In this document: positions 8,907 through 18,897 of the stretch, in pieces | How the letters are laid out: each line of letters begins with the position of its first letter | Position numbering within the stretch: the stretch's first letter is position 1 | NCBI GenBank assembly: GCA_902565955.1 | Contig: CACFGR010000006.1 | Span: 1-36,305 of the forward strand | Origin: an uncultured Pelagibacteraceae bacterium | Lineage (GTDB): Bacteria; Pseudomonadota; Alphaproteobacteria; Pelagibacterales; AG-422-B15 | Reading direction: 5' to 3' | Length of the DNA stretch: 36,305 bases | The notes under the pieces: generated by a model | Seen by the model: only the letters and a program-made list of their open reading frames with translations | What the model was told of the DNA's origin: nothing | Databases searched by the model: none | Position numbers and translations under genes: made by a program

Positions 8907-9770
8907 ATGATTAAAAAAAATGTCAAAATTGACACTGGAAATATCGTAACGTACAGAAGATCAAAACAAACAAACGATATATTATATTTTTCTCATGCTA
9001 ATGGTTTCTGTGGGCAGGCGTATAGTGATCTATTAAATAAAATTGATAATTCATACGAAGTTATTACATATGACATGCGTGGTCATGGAGAAACCGATTT
9101 AATTGCAGACTCTAATAAACTAAAATCATGGTATACTTTTAGGGATGATTTGGAGCAATTAGTTGAAAAACATAATGAGCCAGTGACATTGTCAGGCCAT
9201 TCAATGGGTGGCACTGCAAGTTTGCTGCTAGCTCTCTCAAAACCTAAATTGGTAAAGAAACTGATTCTCATAGATCCAGTCATATTGCCACTGCGTTATA
9301 TCATTTCATACAAGCTTTTGCAGATTATTAATCTTGCGCATTTAGCAAGTCCTCTTTCAAAGAATGCTTTGATTAGACGTAATTTGTGGAATAGCGAAGC
9401 CGAGGCTCATGAATATTTTTCTAGTAAGCCTCTATTTAAAAATATCAGTGAAAAAATAATCACAGATTATGTCCAATATGGACTTAAAAAAAATGACCAA
9501 AATAAATATGTTTTAAAATGTGATCCTCGTTGGGAATCAGCTTGCTTTAAGCTTACCTCGCACGAGGTTTGGTTTGATTTAAAGAAAATTAATATTCCAA
9601 TTAAGATCATACTTACACCTAATAGTGTTGTCTGTAATACGACAAGTCAAAATAGAATAAAAAAATTAAATCCTCAGACTGAAATTTGTTTTATTGATGA
9701 GACATCTCATATGCTCCCTCTTGAAAAAACTGAGGATGTTGCAAGTGAAATCAATAATTTTCTCACCTAA
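8907..9770 (+). CDS. Alpha/beta hydrolase
   Basis: YDMRGHGETD, LSGHSMGGTASLL (nucleophile elbow), terminal ETSHMLPLEKTE. ORF track starts at 8832, but the ATG at 8907 (MIKKNVKIDTGN) avoids a long out-of-frame overlap with DUF4396. Confidence 0.85.
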   Translation: MIKKNVKIDTGNIVTYRRSKQTNDILYFSHANGFCGQAYSDLLNKIDNSYEVITYDMRGHGETDLIADSNKLKSWYTFRDDLEQLVEKHNEPVTLSGHSMGGTASLLLALSKPKLVKKLILIDPVILPLRYIISYKLLQIINLAHLASPLSKNALIRRNLWNSEAEAHEYFSSKPLFKNISEKIITDYVQYGLKKNDQNKYVLKCDPRWESACFKLTSHEVWFDLKKINIPIKIILTPNSVVCNTTSQNRIKKLNPQTEICFIDETSHMLPLEKTEDVASEINNFLT

Positions 9771-9812
9771 CTAAATCTGTTCTTCACAAAACAAATAAGG
9801 TATGTTTAGCAA

Positions 9813-10895
9813 ATGGAAAATTTTGTAAATTTAGTATCATCTGTATGGAACCAAGGGGTTTTTGGTATTGATTTGAACAATATTGTGGTTGCAATAGTAA
9901 TACTACTAATATTTATAATTTTAAGATCATTTTTTTCAAAAATTGTGATTGGTAGATTAAAAGTTGTTGTTAAAAAATCTAAGACTAAGATAGATGATAC
10001 GATGCTAGAGGCCTTCGATGGCCCTCTCAGATTTTTCCCTGTTGTAATCGGTGTATATGTAAGCACTCAGTATTTAAATTTAAACACATCTCTTGAACTT
10101 TTAGCTGCAAATTTAAATCGTTCACTTATAACGATTCAAATATTTTGGTTTTTATACAAAATTATTGATCCGATTTCCTCGTTTGTTCACAAATTGGGTG
10201 AGTTACTAACAAATGATCTTATAGATTGGGGAGTAAGAATTTTAAAATTCTTCATATTTGTAATTGGGGCAGCTGCTGTTCTAGAAATATGGGGAATAAA
10301 GGTAGGGCCAATTTTAGCTGGGCTTGGACTTCTTAGTGTAGCTGTAGCTTTAGGTGCCCAGGATTTATTCAAAAATTTGATTTCAGGAATTTTAATTTTA
10401 TTAGAAAAAAGATTTCAAAATGGAGATTGGATCAAAGTTGAAAACATTGTTGAAGGTGTAGTAGAAAAAATAGGCTTTCGCTCCACATTAGTTAGAAGAT
10501 TTGACTCATCCCCTGTTATGGTCCCAAATTTTAACTTTGCTGAAAATGCTGTCACAAATTTCAGTAATATGAAAAGTAGACGTATATATTGGAATATAGG
10601 CTTAGAATATAGGACATCGCGTGATCAATTGAGTAAAATTAGAGATGAAATAGATGACTACATTACAAATGATGGAAATTTTGTTAAATCATCTGAACAA
10701 CCATTGTTCGTCAGAATTGAAAAATTTTCAGACAGCTCAATTGATTTATTAATTTACTGTTTTGCAACAACTACTAATTGGGGTGAATGGTTAGAGATCA
10801 AAGAAAAATTAGCTTTAGAAATAAAAGAAATAGTTGAAAAAAATGGCGCTGGTTTCGCTTTTCCTTCTCAATCAATTTATATCGAAAAAAATTAA
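9813..10895 (+). CDS. MscS family mechanosensitive ion channel
   Basis: GPILAGLGLLSVAVALGAQDLFKNLISGILILLEKRFQNGDWI and VMVPNFNFAENAVTNFSN. Confidence 0.92.
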   Translation: MENFVNLVSSVWNQGVFGIDLNNIVVAIVILLIFIILRSFFSKIVIGRLKVVVKKSKTKIDDTMLEAFDGPLRFFPVVIGVYVSTQYLNLNTSLELLAANLNRSLITIQIFWFLYKIIDPISSFVHKLGELLTNDLIDWGVRILKFFIFVIGAAAVLEIWGIKVGPILAGLGLLSVAVALGAQDLFKNLISGILILLEKRFQNGDWIKVENIVEGVVEKIGFRSTLVRRFDSSPVMVPNFNFAENAVTNFSNMKSRRIYWNIGLEYRTSRDQLSKIRDEIDDYITNDGNFVKSSEQPLFVRIEKFSDSSIDLLIYCFATTTNWGEWLEIKEKLALEIKEIVEKNGAGFAFPSQSIYIEKN

Positions 10896-12226
10896 AAAGA
10901 CTCACCGTCAAAGAGCTTCTGGATATTCAACTTATTATTACGAAAATATTTTTTTTTAGCTTTTTCAGATGCAGTTTCTTTTTTATCAATTACGTCAAAC
11001 AAATAATCTAAGTGAACGGTTTCGTCATCACCATATAAATTTTTCTTACTTCGTCTCTTGAGGCCGTCATATGATATATTCAGAAGTTTTTTTGCTAATT
11101 CCCATCCAGTTTTATTTTTATATATAGAATTAAGTCCACTTGATAAGACATCCCTTCTAAATTTAATTAAATCGTTATATTCAAATTCACTAATTATTTT
11201 TAGTGTCTCTTCTAATGCATCTTCTTGATATAGGATGCCTGACCAAAAAGCTGGTAGAGCGCAGAGTGTATTGTAACTTCCCGCATCAGCACCTCTCATC
11301 TCAATAAAAGTTTTTAACCTAACCTCAGTAAAGATAGTCGAGATATGATTAATCCAATCTTCAATTAAAATATCATCGGGTGCAAATTGTTTATTTTTTC
11401 CATCCAAAAGTTCTTGGAATGTATACTTAGTACAATTATGGTAGTTATTAGTTCTAATGATTGCGTATACAGGAACTTGCAAGGCATAATCAACATATTC
11501 CTCAAAGCTCAAAGTTTTTTCAGTCAAAAACTTTGGAATGCCAGTTCTGTCTGGATCGGTTTTAGTCCAAACGTATCCTCTATAAGTTTCAAAACCCGAA
11601 AGTGTTGAATTTTTAAATGGTGAATTTGAAAATAAACCTGTCACAATTGGCTGAATGAATGCCGATGCATTTATTTTTCTTTGCATATCACTCTCTGAAA
11701 TATAATCAAAATTCGCTTGAACTGTTGCTGATTGATACATCATTTCTAAACCTAATCCAGAAAGAGATTTCATATAAGGTGTCATGATTTCTGAGTATCT
11801 TTTCTTTGGAACCATTGGCACATCTTGTAACTCACCAATTGGAAAGAAGCCTAGTCCTAAAAAGCCAATATGATATTTTTCTTCTAATTTTTTTGTGAAA
11901 GCGAGGTGATTATTTATTTCTTTACAAGTTTCGTGGATCGTTTTGAGAGGCGCTCCTGATAATTCAAATTGACCGCCAGGTTCTAATGTTATACTTGCCC
12001 TATCTTTATTAAGTGCAATAATATTTTCGTTCTCTTTTATTGGTGTCCAACCATCCTTTATAAAATCTTCAAATATTGAATTGATACTTACTACGCCTCT
12101 ATAGGGAACTAAACTAAGATCGCTTTTGTTATAAATAAATTTTTCGTGTTCAGTACCTATTTTAATTTCAGAGACATTCTTAATACCGTTTTCGAAATAT
12201 TTTATTAGATCACTTTTACTAAGCAT
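10892..12226 (-). CDS. gshA: Glutamate-cysteine ligase, plant/alphaproteobacterial type
   Basis: GTEHEKFIY, ITLEPGGQFELSGAP, PKKRYSEIMTPYM, TFIEMRGADAG motifs. Confidence 0.93.
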   Translation of the reverse strand: MLSKSDLIKYFENGIKNVSEIKIGTEHEKFIYNKSDLSLVPYRGVVSINSIFEDFIKDGWTPIKENENIIALNKDRASITLEPGGQFELSGAPLKTIHETCKEINNHLAFTKKLEEKYHIGFLGLGFFPIGELQDVPMVPKKRYSEIMTPYMKSLSGLGLEMMYQSATVQANFDYISESDMQRKINASAFIQPIVTGLFSNSPFKNSTLSGFETYRGYVWTKTDPDRTGIPKFLTEKTLSFEEYVDYALQVPVYAIIRTNNYHNCTKYTFQELLDGKNKQFAPDDILIEDWINHISTIFTEVRLKTFIEMRGADAGSYNTLCALPAFWSGILYQEDALEETLKIISEFEYNDLIKFRRDVLSSGLNSIYKNKTGWELAKKLLNISYDGLKRRSKKNLYGDDETVHLDYLFDVIDKKETASEKAKKKYFRNNKLNIQKLFDGESF

Positions 12227-12938
12227 TATAAATGTGGTCCATAATAATTGACGTAGCGGTAATAGCGGCAGTTTCTGATTTTAAAATATTTGGTCCAAGT
12301 GTTACGCCAATAGATTTTTTCTTTGATTTTAAACCTTCATACTCCTTAGCTGAAAAATCTCCTTCAGGCCCTATGATTATACCAATTGCTTCGTTTTTGT
12401 TTAATTTTCTATTTTTTATATTTTCTTTTTTTTCATCCAACGAGCAGTATAAATAACTTGCTAAAGAGTCATCATTAATCATTGAGGTAAATGATATAGG
12501 TTTATAAATTTCAGGTATCATATTTCGATTAGATTGCTCGCAAGCTTCAATAGCAATAAGATTAAGTCTTTCAAAATTGATATTCTTCATATTGGTATGC
12601 TCCATAATTACTGGTTGAAAAATTGAAATTCCAATTTCGGAGCACTTTTGTATCATGGTTTCTAGAGGTGTACGTTTTATAGGGGAAAAAAATAGAGTTA
12701 TATTATGATCTTCACTTTTGATTTTTTTTTGATCAATGATTTCTAATTCACATGTTTTTTTTGTAATATCAATGACTCTAGTTAAAAAAAGTAGTTCACG
12801 GTTGAAAACAGAAACATAGTCACTTTTTTTTGTTCTCAGGACACTCTTCAAATAGTGTATCTGGTCAGCATCAAGAATGATGTGATCATTCGAATTTATT
12901 TTTTTATCTACAAAAATTCTATTTTTAATTTTATTCAT
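12219..12938 (-). CDS. rsmE: 16S rRNA (uracil(1498)-N(3))-methyltransferase
   Basis: RTKKSDYVSVFN, KRTPLETMIQKCSEIGI, IGIIIGPEGDFSAKE, LGPNILKSETAAI. Confidence 0.92.
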   Translation of the reverse strand: MNKIKNRIFVDKKINSNDHIILDADQIHYLKSVLRTKKSDYVSVFNRELLFLTRVIDITKKTCELEIIDQKKIKSEDHNITLFFSPIKRTPLETMIQKCSEIGISIFQPVIMEHTNMKNINFERLNLIAIEACEQSNRNMIPEIYKPISFTSMINDDSLASYLYCSLDEKKENIKNRKLNKNEAIGIIIGPEGDFSAKEYEGLKSKKKSIGVTLGPNILKSETAAITATSIIMDHIYNA

Positions 12939-13833
12939 GTATATATATTGGTTATATCATTATTTACTTTATAAAGATAAGTTGAAAAAATATTCACAAT
13001 TATTGCGTCTGGATCAGCCCGTTGGTTTTTTTCTGCTAATGTTGCCATGTTTTTGGGGCGTGCTTGCTGCTTCAAGCTCCTACCAGCACTTATGGAGCAA
13101 TATTTACTTATTTATTATTTTCGCAATCGGATCAATTGTTATGAGATCGGCTGGGTGTATCATAAATGATTTTTTTGATAAAGATCTAGACAAAAATGTA
13201 TCGAGAACATCTCAAAGACCACTCGCTAGTGGTACAATTTCTTCTTTTAAAGCTTTCATAATTTTTTCAGTACTTAATTTAATTGGTCTCACCATATTGC
13301 TATCTCTAAATTTGCTCGCCATTATTATTGGTTTAATTTCTTTTGTGTTGTTTATTTTTTATCCTTTAATGAAAAGAATAACTTATTGGCCACAGCTTTT
13401 CTTAGGAGTCACATTTAACATCGGTTGTTTGATTGGATATGCCACTGTTGAAAATCAATTAAATACTCAAATCATGTTATTGTATCTTGCTGGTATTTTT
13501 TGGACTTTGGGCTATGACACAATATACGCACACCAGGATCGAGAGGATGACTTAAATATCGGAATAAAATCTACTGCAATTTTGTTTGGTGATAATACGA
13601 AGCAGTGGATCATCATTTTCTATAGTTTGATGGCATTGTGTTTGATTTTATTCGGACTATTGCATGACCAGAGTATTTACTTTTTTATTTCACTGATCTT
13701 TGTTGTTGCTCATTTGTTTTACCAAATAAAAAGACTAGATATAGATAATAAAGGCGAATGTTTAAGAATTTTTAAAAGTAATCAATACTTAGGATTGATA
13801 GTTGCTCTAACCCTATTTATAGGTATTTTATAA
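12937..13833 (+). CDS. ubiA: UbiA-family prenyltransferase, probable 4-hydroxybenzoate polyprenyltransferase
   Basis: LRLDQPVGFFLLMLPCFWGVLAA, NDFFDKDLDKNVSRTSQRPLASG, DTIYAHQDREDDLNIGIKSTAILFG. True start may be TTG at 12982. Confidence 0.92.
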   Translation: MYIYWLYHYLLYKDKLKKYSQLLRLDQPVGFFLLMLPCFWGVLAASSSYQHLWSNIYLFIIFAIGSIVMRSAGCIINDFFDKDLDKNVSRTSQRPLASGTISSFKAFIIFSVLNLIGLTILLSLNLLAIIIGLISFVLFIFYPLMKRITYWPQLFLGVTFNIGCLIGYATVENQLNTQIMLLYLAGIFWTLGYDTIYAHQDREDDLNIGIKSTAILFGDNTKQWIIIFYSLMALCLILFGLLHDQSIYFFISLIFVVAHLFYQIKRLDIDNKGECLRIFKSNQYLGLIVALTLFIGIL

Positions 13834-15167
13834 TGATGAATTTTGAAGAAACAGCTCAAAATATAATAGATTTAACTCTCAAAGCAGGTGCATCTGATTG
13901 TGATGTTGTGCTTGCTAAGTCTCATGGTAAGTCAATTAGTTGTAGATTTCAGAAAATAGAGGATCTAGATGAGTCTAACGAAAAAACAATCGGTATTAGA
14001 GCATTGGTTGACCAACGCCAGGCTTTTGTTTCATCTTCGGACATTGAGACTGATAATGTTGATAAACTTGTTACAAAATGTGTTGAAATGGCAAAATTAG
14101 CTCCAATTGATGATACTGCTGTACTTGGAGATAGCTCCATGTTTGAACATGATGCACCAGATCTAGATTTATTTGAGAAAGAAGAAGTAAATACTGAAAC
14201 ATTAATTGAAGCTGTTAAAGAGTGTGAAGATGCAGCTTTGTCAGTGAAAGGAATTACAAACTCTGAAGGCGCTGGTGCCTCTTCTTCTAAAGGAGAGTTC
14301 TTTCTTGCAACAAGTAATGGCTTTCAAGGGGGATATCAATCATCAAGCAGTTCTGTATCTTGTTCAGTTCTTGCAGGGCAGGGTCAAGACATGGAAAGGG
14401 ATTACGAATATGCCGTGAAAAGACATATAAGTGATTTACCAAGTGCAAAGGAGATTGGTTTAACGGCAGCAGAAAAAACTCTTAAGAGACTTAATGCAAA
14501 AAAAATTACTTCAACAAAATTGCCTGTTGTTTTTGACAAAAGAATTAGTAATGATCTACTTGGTTATTTAGCAAGTTCAATATCGGGAACGTCAATTGCT
14601 AGAGGTACAAGTTTTTTAAAAGACAGTTTGGGAAAACAAATATTTAATAAAGATGTAACAATTATTGATGATCCTGCAATTAATAGGGGGCTTGGATCTA
14701 AGCCATTTGATGGAGAAGGTGTTAAAGTCGTTAAAAGAGAATTAGTTTCAAACGGGAAACTTAATACCTGGATTTTAAATACATCAACTGCAAAAAAATT
14801 AGGGCTTAAGACTACTGGAAATGCATCAAGATCAGTTGGTTCTCCCCCTGGTGTATCTACATCTAATTTATTTATGACAAATGGTTTAAAAAGTTATGAT
14901 GATATTTTGTCATCAATTAATTATGGATTTTATGCAACTGAATTAATCGGTATGGGAGTAAATTTAGTCACCGGTGATTATAGCATGGGAGCAAGTGGAA
15001 TGCTTATTGAAAAAGGTGAGATCACACACGCAGTAAGTGAAGTAACTATCGCCTCAAATTTAAAAGAAATTTTCATGAATTTATCAGCTGCAAACGATCT
15101 AGAGTTTAAATACCGTACCAATGCTCCAACGGTACTTATTGAGAGTATGACCCTAGCAGGAAAGTAA
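13833..15167 (+). CDS. pmbA: TldD/PmbA family protein
   Basis: KLPVVFDKRISNDLLGYLASSISG, SVGSPPGVSTSNLFMTNG, GMGVNLVTGDYSMGASGMLIEKGEITHAVSEVTIASNLKEIF. Confidence 0.93.
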   Translation: MMNFEETAQNIIDLTLKAGASDCDVVLAKSHGKSISCRFQKIEDLDESNEKTIGIRALVDQRQAFVSSSDIETDNVDKLVTKCVEMAKLAPIDDTAVLGDSSMFEHDAPDLDLFEKEEVNTETLIEAVKECEDAALSVKGITNSEGAGASSSKGEFFLATSNGFQGGYQSSSSSVSCSVLAGQGQDMERDYEYAVKRHISDLPSAKEIGLTAAEKTLKRLNAKKITSTKLPVVFDKRISNDLLGYLASSISGTSIARGTSFLKDSLGKQIFNKDVTIIDDPAINRGLGSKPFDGEGVKVVKRELVSNGKLNTWILNTSTAKKLGLKTTGNASRSVGSPPGVSTSNLFMTNGLKSYDDILSSINYGFYATELIGMGVNLVTGDYSMGASGMLIEKGEITHAVSEVTIASNLKEIFMNLSAANDLEFKYRTNAPTVLIESMTLAGK

Positions 15168-15232
15168 GAATTTAAGCCATTTATCAATATTTAGATTTAA
15201 ATTTTTGATAATAGTATTATGAATACCTCTTC

Positions 15233-16963
15233 ATGACTGGAACGCAAATACTTAAGAGGTTATTTAGGGATAGCATCAAACCGTATTCATTAAGGTTGTT
15301 TAGTTCGCTTTTTTTTATGGTTATTATTGCACTTTGTACTGGTGCGACGGCTTGGTTACTTGACCCTGCAATTGATAAAATCTTTTTAGATAAAGACGAG
15401 TCCATGCTGCTTTTAATCCCAATCGCTATTATTTTAACTTTATTAATAAAAAGTATTGCTACATTTATTCAAATTGTTCTGCTAAACGGAGTTGCACAAA
15501 ATATAATTGCAGATACGCAAATCAAATTATTTAGAAAAATAATTAATGCTGATCTTGCTTGGTTGCACAAAGTTCATTCAGCAAAGATTATTTCTAACTT
15601 CTTGTATGATGTTACTTTACTTCAAGACTCTGTAAGCAGTAGTTTAGCTAATGGCGTAAAAGATGTTTTAACTTTAATTTGTTTGCTTGGCGTCATGTAT
15701 TATCAAGATTGGCAACTCGCAACTATTTCTATTATTGCATTTCCACTGGTTGGCATTCTTACAAGACGCTTAGGTAGAAGAATTAAAAAGGCGTCAACTG
15801 AAAGTCAGGAAGAGACTGGCACATTAGCATCAATATTGTCTGAAAATTTAGATGGCACTCGAATTGTTAAAGCTTATCAACAAGAAGATGAGGAAATTGA
15901 AAAACTCAGTAAATCAGTATTTAGAAGAATGACAAAAATATTAAAAGGTGCTAATGCACGAGGTGCAGCTTCTCCTTTTGCTGAGTTTTTGGCAGGTTTT
16001 GGAATTGCTGGAGCATTATATTATGCTGGTTTGAGGGGTCTACAAGGTGAACTGGCGTTAAATGAATTTGTATCTTTCCTTGGTGCAATGATGCTAGCGT
16101 TCCAACCTCTAAGACGTATCGCTCAAATAAATGCAACCTTACAAGAGGGATTTGCGGCAGCAATAAGAGTATTTGGTCTACTTGATCAGAAAAGTCTTAT
16201 TAATGAAGCACAAAATGCTCCTAATTTATCAATTAATAAATCAGATATTACTTTTGAGGACGTTGCATTATCTTATGAAGGACAGATAAATTCAGCCTTG
16301 AAGGGCATAAACCTACGAATACCTCATGGCAAAACTACTGCTTTAGTTGGTCCAAGTGGTTCGGGTAAATCCTCTATATTAAACTTGATACCAAGATTTT
16401 ATGATCCGGATAAAGGTAATGTTAAAATAGATAATCAAGATATTAAGGAATTAACAATCTCATCAGTAAGATCCTCATTAGCTTTGGTAAGCCAGGAGCC
16501 AGTTCTATTTGACATGTCAATATATGACAATATCTTATATGGCAAACCTGAAGCCTCCAGAGAAGAAGTTATTAATGCAGCGAAAGCGGCAGCGGCACAT
16601 GAATTTATATCAGAACTTCCAAAGAAATACGAAACTATAGTTGGCGAAAAAGGCTATAGTCTATCAGGTGGTCAAAAACAAAGAATATCAATTGCCAGAG
16701 CCTTTCTTAAAAATGCACCAATTCTTTTACTTGATGAAGCAACATCAAGTCTGGACACAGAGTCTGAACATCTTGTTCAAAATGCTATAAGTATTCTAAT
16801 GAAAGATAGAACAACTCTTGTAATCGCCCATAGACTGAGCACCGTTATAAATTCAGATCAAATTATTGTTTTGGATTCAGGTTGTGTTGCAGAAATAGGC
16901 ACCCATGAAGAATTATTAAAAAAGAATGGAGTTTATAAGAAACTCTATGAACGTGAATTTTAA
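15233..16963 (+). CDS. ABC transporter, MsbA-like fused permease/ATPase
   Basis: Walker A GPSGSGKS, signature LSGGQKQR, Walker B ILLLDEATSSLD; N-terminal TM domain; lipid A gene context. Confidence 0.92.
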   Translation: MTGTQILKRLFRDSIKPYSLRLFSSLFFMVIIALCTGATAWLLDPAIDKIFLDKDESMLLLIPIAIILTLLIKSIATFIQIVLLNGVAQNIIADTQIKLFRKIINADLAWLHKVHSAKIISNFLYDVTLLQDSVSSSLANGVKDVLTLICLLGVMYYQDWQLATISIIAFPLVGILTRRLGRRIKKASTESQEETGTLASILSENLDGTRIVKAYQQEDEEIEKLSKSVFRRMTKILKGANARGAASPFAEFLAGFGIAGALYYAGLRGLQGELALNEFVSFLGAMMLAFQPLRRIAQINATLQEGFAAAIRVFGLLDQKSLINEAQNAPNLSINKSDITFEDVALSYEGQINSALKGINLRIPHGKTTALVGPSGSGKSSILNLIPRFYDPDKGNVKIDNQDIKELTISSVRSSLALVSQEPVLFDMSIYDNILYGKPEASREEVINAAKAAAAHEFISELPKKYETIVGEKGYSLSGGQKQRISIARAFLKNAPILLLDEATSSLDTESEHLVQNAISILMKDRTTLVIAHRLSTVINSDQIIVLDSGCVAEIGTHEELLKKNGVYKKLYEREF

Positions 16964-16969
16964 AAACTA

Positions 16970-17650
16970 ATGATTAAATACATTGCTGGATTTAAACTGA
17001 CTCAACAACTAATATCCCTACTTGGATCAATGTATGTATTATTTGTATATAAAACATCCACAATAGATTTAAAGAATCGAAAAAGTATTGAATCATTATT
17101 TAAAAAAAATGAGTCATTTATTTATGCATTTTGGCATGATCAACTTTTAATGTGCCCTCTTACATGGCAAAGTGAATTTGAAATAAAAGTATTAATCTCT
17201 AAACATAGAGACGGCGATATAATTGCTAAACTCATATCAAACCTTGGATTTAAAGCTATTAGAGGCTCAACTCATAAAACTGGGAAAACTAAGAATAAAG
17301 GAGGGCTTTTATCGGCACGCCAAATGATTAAATCATTAAAAAAAGGCATCTCAATCGGTATTTCACCTGACGGGCCAAAAGGACCACGTCACAAGGTCAG
17401 TGAAGGCATCTTGAGCATCTCTCGACTAAGCAATGCGTCAATTCTTCCTGTAGGAATAGGTTTTAAAAAAAAATGGGTACTGAATACTTGGGATAAATTT
17501 ATTATACCAAAGCCATTTAATCAAATAACAATTATTTGGGGCGAACCACTTCCAGCTTTAAAAAATGAAAAAAGTATTAATCAGATTAAGAGTAAATTAG
17601 AGAGTAAAATGTATAATTTAACCAAAAGAGCAAATAGAAATAATAAATAA
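16970..17650 (+). CDS. DUF374 / lysophospholipid acyltransferase family protein
   Basis: FIYAFWHDQLLMCP, ISPDGPKGPRHKVSEGILSISRLSNASILPVGIGF; located before waaA. Confidence 0.9.
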   Translation: MIKYIAGFKLTQQLISLLGSMYVLFVYKTSTIDLKNRKSIESLFKKNESFIYAFWHDQLLMCPLTWQSEFEIKVLISKHRDGDIIAKLISNLGFKAIRGSTHKTGKTKNKGGLLSARQMIKSLKKGISIGISPDGPKGPRHKVSEGILSISRLSNASILPVGIGFKKKWVLNTWDKFIIPKPFNQITIIWGEPLPALKNEKSINQIKSKLESKMYNLTKRANRNNK

Positions 17651-18897
17651 TGCTACCTTATTACATTTATAAGTTAATTACCAAACTCATAAGGCCATTT
17701 ATAGCTTTTTATATTCTTATTAGAATTTCAAAGGGCAAAGAAGATAGATCACGAATAGCAGAAAGATATGGAGCAAGTGATGTTGAGAGAAAAAAAGGTA
17801 AAGTAATATGGTTCCATGCTGCCAGTATTGGTGAGAGCTTATCAATATTACCTTTATTAAGTAAATTAAACTCTGATAAATCTATTGATCAAATCGTTCT
17901 TACGACAGGCACTCTTTCCTCAGCAAATATTCTTAAAAGTAAATTATCAAAAAAAATTATTCATCAATATATACCATTTGACATTCCATCTTATGTAAAT
18001 AAATTCCTTAATCACTGGAACCCATCTCTAGCTGTATTTGTCGAGTCAGAAATCTGGCCTAACTTTTTAACTGAGTTAAAAAAAAGAAATATTAATTCTT
18101 TAATTGTTAACGGAAGAATGACCATTAAAAGTTTTAAGAGATGGTCAATGCTAAGTGGACTGTCAAAAAGAATATTTTCTAATTTTTCTGCATGCTGTTC
18201 ACAAAATAGTGATAGTGCTTTTTTTTATGAAAAATTAGGTATTCAGAATACCATCAATACAGGAAATCTTAAATTTGCTTATAAACCTGATGAGATAATA
18301 TCAGATGAATTAAAAAAACTAAGATCCCTCACAAAAAAACGTAAAATATTTCTTGCGGCTAGTACACATCCTGGAGAGGAAGAAATGATTAAAAATATTA
18401 CACTTAATTTAAAAAAAACGTTTAAAGATCTTCTGACAATTATTGTGCCCAGACATGTAACTAGAAAATCTTTTTTTTCTTCATCTAAAGGACTTGGCTT
18501 ATCAATCAGATCAAAGAAACAAAAGATCAATGATCGAACGTATCTATATCTTGCTGATACTATTGGAGAATTAAACATATTTTATAGTTTAGCAAACATC
18601 GTTTTTATTGGTGGAAGTTTAGTGCCACATGGAGGACAAAATCCCATAGAAGCTGCTTATTTAGGTAAAAAAATATACCATGGCAAAAATATTGATAATT
18701 TCATAGATGTTTACGACGTTCTTAATCAATTAAAATTTACTCAACAGGTAGAAAATGAACGCCAGCTAGAACATTACGTTAAAGAAGCATTAGCTAAACC
18801 AAAATCTATAAATAAGGATATTAATATAAATAGACTAAAAAAAGAGGGTAATGATACAGTAAGTAAAGTACTGAAAGTTATTTACCAATATTTATAA
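17650..18897 (+). CDS. waaA: 3-deoxy-D-manno-octulosonic acid transferase
   Basis: RIAERYGASD, VIWFHAASIGESLSILPL, NGRMTIKSFKRW, FIGGSLVPHGGQNPIEAAYLGK. Confidence 0.94.
   Translation: MLPYYIYKLITKLIRPFIAFYILIRISKGKEDRSRIAERYGASDVERKKGKVIWFHAASIGESLSILPLLSKLNSDKSIDQIVLTTGTLSSANILKSKLSKKIIHQYIPFDIPSYVNKFLNHWNPSLAVFVESEIWPNFLTELKKRNINSLIVNGRMTIKSFKRWSMLSGLSKRIFSNFSACCSQNSDSAFFYEKLGIQNTINTGNLKFAYKPDEIISDELKKLRSLTKKRKIFLAASTHPGEEEMIKNITLNLKKTFKDLLTIIVPRHVTRKSFFSSSKGLGLSIRSKKQKINDRTYLYLADTIGELNIFYSLANIVFIGGSLVPHGGQNPIEAAYLGKKIYHGKNIDNFIDVYDVLNQLKFTQQVENERQLEHYVKEALAKPKSINKDININRLKKEGNDTVSKVLKVIYQYL

Noticed and set aside
9806-10066. 86-aa minus-strand ORF
   Set aside because: Antisense to the start of the mscS gene.
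18279-18578. 99-aa minus-strand ORF
   Set aside because: Antisense within waaA; no family resemblance.
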